A DNA stretch of 64,000 bases from Luscinia megarhynchos. Lineage: Eukaryota > Chordata > Aves > Passeriformes > Turdidae. The stretch's first letter is position 1. The number at the start of each line of letters is the position of its first letter. The stretch covers positions 14,424,906 through 14,488,905 of the forward strand of contig JAPFBE010000002.1 of the NCBI GenBank assembly GCA_034336665.1. Reading direction: 5' to 3'. The translations under genes were made by a program, and so were the position numbers. The notes under the pieces are model-generated. The model was not told the origin of the DNA, did no database searches, and saw only the letters and a program-made list of their open reading frames with translations. This document shows positions 60,125 to 64,000 of the stretch, one piece after another.

Positions 60125-63100
60125 GTTTTTTGCAGTCTACTGTATTTTAACTTGTCTGGGGTCCATTATGGTGCGGTACATAAACAAGAAGAAACTATGT
60201 GGCTAATAACATGAAATGTTTCCTACTTTGATCTAATCAGAAGCCTGTCTCGAGCTCGTGGTTTAGATCTTCATCAGAGGAGAGGAGAATGTCGGAAATA
60301 AGTCCTTTGGAGTGTTTTTCTCCTGGCAATTAGCCACAGGACCTCCATTATTATTTTTTGCCTGGATCAAATGAGGTCAATGGCATGAGCTTCCTGCATG
60401 GGATCTTTCTTAGAAGCAGCAGCAGATGGTAATTGTGAACATCTCCATCCTGCAGGTCGGTGTCCTGACAGCAGCCATGGGAAGCAGTCTAGAACCTCGG
60501 AGGGAGGGGTAGGAAAAGTAGACAAAAAATGACTCTGAGGAAAACAGCAGTTTGACCATATTGCTCTGCCTTAAGATAAATAATAATACCTTTCAGAAAG
60601 TTGTGATTATGGTGGTAAAAGAACAAGAGTTGCATGAGTGGGAGGCCTGCCCACTTTAGGATTAATATCACAGTAACAACCACCTGAAATTCAACTTAAT
60701 TTTTACTGTGCCATTTTAAAGAAAAGAAAACTGCTTCAATGTTGATTAAAAAATGAATGCATTGAAAGGAGTGCCTCCATGCCTGTATGCAAATATACAA
60801 ATATAATGCTTTTTTCTTCTACCTCACAGTGAATTTCCACTATGTTTATGAATCCAAAAGAAATTAGTTAGGTTTGTAATCTTAATGGTAAATTTGGGGG
60901 TAGAATATTCCCTTGAAGTGTCTGTAGGAGTTCCTGTAGCCAGACAGTCTCCTGATGAGAGATCCTGATCAGATGAATGAGCCGCTGTCATCTTCAGCAA
61001 ATGTATTTGTTCAGTTTTAGTAGTGGTGTAATCCATTGACTTCTATCTCTCAAGAATAAACAGCAGAAATGAGAAAATTGTATGTTTGGTAATGAACTAT
61101 TGATGGAGCAGCTTTAACCCTGTGACCTATCATGCAGTTTCTGCTATGCAGTATAATTAAGTTGCCTTGTCAAGTGAGGAAATAGTCTTATTTAAAAATA
61201 ATACTCAAATATGCAAATTCTTTTATGTGATAGTAAACAGTGAATTTCATGAGTATGTCTACAAATAATTTGATTTGTTGAGGCTTTTTGGGGGGTTTTT
61301 TGTGTATTTTTGTAGAAGATCCTGATTGAACTTGAGCGAGTCCATCCGTTGAATCCTTCCCTCCCAAATCTGAGTGCATTTAATGACAAGAGTGAGTTGA
61401 GTGTTTCAACTTTAAAAGCCAGAGTTTATTTTAGTTGTGTGGCTCTTTCTGGACGTGGGACATGCTAATCAGAGTTCTCTCCTCACCCTGTCACTGTCTT
61501 CTTTAAATGCATCCGGACACAGGCATTTGGATTTGGATTCCAGCATATCCTCTAAGTTGGTACATTCTTGTCCAGTTAGATTGCATGAATGGTTTTATTG
61601 GCCTTTATTCCTTCTCTTCCCAAAGAGAGATGTGCCCTGCTCTAGTGGCTCGGGAGAGGATCCTGAAGTTTCTCTTAAGTGCCACAGAGGCGCCCTGGGA
61701 TGCAGGAGAGGGATAGCAAAGAAGCAGATAGGGTTTAACTGAGAGAATTCCTCAGACCTGGGCACCCATCCTTGCACCTTGGTGCCTGCTAACAAGGTTT
61801 GTCTGGGCAGAGGCAAAATCGCTTTGTGGGAATACAGTTTGCAACTGTTTGCATGGTATTTGTGTGGATGTTTTTCAGAATCTGCTGGATCCCAAAACTG
61901 TTCATATGTGTGGGGAATCAGATTCCATTTTGAAAACAGCATTACCTGATCTTGTGGTTGTAGAGGGAAGTTGGGAAAATGTCAGCTCTGGCTGAACAAA
62001 AGGGTGGAGAAAAACAACACACGCAGAGCAGAGCCCAGAATATTTTCAGTTTTTTGGTCTTTGTGAAATCTGGAGATACAATATTAGTTTGTGAACCTTG
62101 TGCATGGTTAAGGAATCCTTTAAATAGGCGAATTGGTGTAATGAAATAACATTGAAAAAAGAAAGGCGGAGAAATCCACCAGAGAAGAGCAATGTACAAT
62201 AATATCTCAGTGAGGCCATAAAATGACTTCAGTCTTTCAGTACGCTGATGCTGGTGGCAAAAGATAATCTAACACTTGTTGCTGAGGAGTGTGGTTTTCT
62301 GATGAGCTGATTTTAAGAAATGAGGATATGAAATACTTAGAGGATATTGTCTTCTGTCTCTGAAAGGAAAGATACCATCTCACTCATATAGGCTGGTTGA
62401 AATTTTAATTAAACTCGAGCCAAAAAGCATTGCTGAATAGACGAAAGCAAATTCATTTAGAGACTGAGGGTGAGGGATTTCTATGTGAGAAAGATAAGGA
62501 AACATTATTTAATATGTTTATGCCATGTCTGTAGTCAAAATATTTCTAAGCCAAAATCTTACAGTAAAAACTGGGTTTCAGTTGGGATGTCCTTGTCAGG
62601 GATGTAGGATGCAAAAGAGTTGGAAGGCAGGGAAGGAACTCAGTCGCCACAGGAAAGAAAATACTCGAGAAGGGGAGAAGAGTAATTGTCTCTCCTCCTG
62701 TCATGCCTTGTTTTCCTCCTGCTCCTTCAGCTGAATGAGTTGGCAGACGCGTAGAAGCAAATGCTCTTTAATTTTTGTTTTGGTAATCCCTCCTCCCCAG
62801 CCACAGCTTTCCGTCGTAGCTGGCTCCGGCCTGTGAGGGCCGGTGCAGGGCAGGCTGCGGGAGGGGAGCGCAGTGGCCGGGCTGGGAGCCCAGGATAGAG
62901 CGTGGTGGCTGCGAGCAGGGCTAACTGACAGCATGCCTGCTCCAGCACAAAGAACAGCGTGTAGGCATGGCTGCGATGGTGTGTTGAAGTAAACTCTGTT
63001 ATGATTATGCAGCTACATTCTTGGCAGGCTTACCGTAAACCTTAGTGTGCTTTTTGGTGTGTACGTGGCTGGTTTTTTTTTTCCTTTCGTATGGGTAAGC

Positions 63101-64000
63101 AGATTAGTTAATGCCTGCCTTTCATGAGCCTAGGCTTTTATCCTTAATGCTGGGGTTAAACTGCATTCAAGCTGTCTGTAGCCTGTGAAGGTCACACTAC
63201 CATTTTGATTTCTTCTCCCCATGTTACAAGCCTCCTGCAGGAGTGGGTGTGGAAGGGTCACACAGCCCCAGTGCAAAGGCTGAGCCTGACCCCACTCCTG
63301 CTCTGCTCGAGGGGGGCCCTTCTAAGTGGTTTTTCAGAATGAGCAGGGCTTTTTTTTTTTTTCCCTTCAAAACCACCCATGTCCCCTTTCATTGTACTTA
63401 CCTGTATGTCATTAAATACTCAGCTTTAAAGGCAGCAGCTCAGAAGGTATGACATGCATTTCTTTCCTCACTTTAAGATCTTGTGGCTTGGCTTTACCAG
63501 GCAGCCAGCTCCCACCTGGCATGTCAGAGTGAAATTGATTGCCCTGAAATAGGCTTCTGCTCCAAGGTTTTGTGCTCAGCTTCAGCCTATCCATATTTAC
63601 ACACGCCCAGCCTGGACCAGGCTACCTTTCCTCTTCCCTCCCCTGTCACAGCATTGCTGCTGTCTCACCCACTGGCTGCCTGAGCATCCGCCATCTGGTC
63701 CTAGAAACCAAATGAGAGCGGTGTGTTGTTTTAATTATTTTCTACTTGTGTGGTCAGGAGGTTATTTGGTCTGGTGAGTTCTACTTCAGGCCCTTGCTCT
63801 CATTAATACCACCTTGCATACATCCTGCATGAGCACAGGAATCGCTGAGTTATCCACTTGTGTGGCCGGCTCTTGATACGACACAGTGGCCAGTATTTAC
63901 AATTATAAGAGGAAGCTGTTAGATGTGGATTATCCTGTATTTTTCTCCAGTGATGGTAATTACTTACATAAATTTCAATTTAATCCCAGGACTGAAGTCT

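Larger units (their letters stand above)
12209..64000 (+). other. JARID2: JARID2 intron 1 (5' 51.8 kb; continues past the window)
   Basis: No segment coding for DDSDGIPWSEERVVRK, the expected start of exon 2, was found by eye in this span, and no other known protein exon was recognised. The first intron of JARID2 is very long in mammals as well. Sub-features are listed separately. A full translated search of the window with JARID2 exon 2 would settle whether the exon was missed. Confidence 0.7.
50289..64000 (+). other. Intron sequence to the end of the window, no gene recognised
   Basis: About 13.7 kb of intron. It holds low-complexity tracts listed separately, and two - strand open frames of some length (55624-56109, 161 codons; 59398-59739, 113 codons) with no domain I recognise. 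Poly(T) runs occur at about 54943-54958 and 63352-63361. The window ends inside the intron. Confidence 0.5.

Noticed and set aside
1..64000. tRNA, rRNA, CRISPR arrays, integrated viral or retroviral genes
   Set aside because: No cloverleaf, rRNA core, spaced repeat array or reverse transcriptase/gag/env-like frame was seen on either strand.

Overview
This window is vertebrate nuclear DNA, most likely from a bird. Long intronic and intergenic stretches, CpG islands, GT-AG splice signals and vertebrate promoter motifs are present. There are no operons and no dense gene packing. Two CR1-type LINE 3' ends, recognisable by their AGAATCA-type terminal microsatellite and characteristic 3' sequence, together with a sparse repeat load, fit an avian genome better than a mammalian one.

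The only protein-coding gene I can identify is JARID2, an accessory subunit of Polycomb repressive complex 2, on the + strand. Its first coding exon lies at 12164-12208. It encodes 15 residues (MSKERPKRNIIQKKY), identical to the start of vertebrate JARID2 as I know it, and is followed by a perfect GTAAGT splice donor. I could not find exon 2, which should begin DDSDGIPWSEE. The remaining 51.8 kb is therefore read as the 5' part of a very long first intron. Nothing else in the window is supported as a protein gene; the many open frames look like chance, CpG-island or repeat translations.

Layout: 1-9838 is upstream intergenic DNA. At 9839-10128 there is an old, internally deleted CR1. From 10180 to 11390 runs a CpG island with a CCAAT/ZNF143/YY1 cluster and a G-quadruplex tract. 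At 11385-11510 there is an alternating purine-pyrimidine tract (Z-DNA and cruciform prone). At 11563-12163 lie the proximal promoter and 5'UTR, with a CTG/CCG triplet tract and three upstream AUGs; the last upstream ORF ends inside the JARID2 start codon (ATGA). Exon 1 follows. Within intron 1, a second CpG island (13390-14640) carries two perfect CRE palindromes and a possible alternative exon. A second CR1 lies at 14651-14795 and a small cassette-exon candidate at 15489-15544. The rest of the intron holds low-complexity tracts, one or two MIR-like relics, a CpG-rich pocket near 31.7-31.9 kb and a 17-bp perfect inverted repeat at 50.2 kb.

Working picture: at least two, perhaps three, promoter modules feed JARID2 transcripts. 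The exon 1 transcript carries a leader that could limit translation. The intronic island could produce transcripts that skip the first 15 codons. The gene assignment is firm; promoter use, alternative exons and leader control are inferences from motifs.
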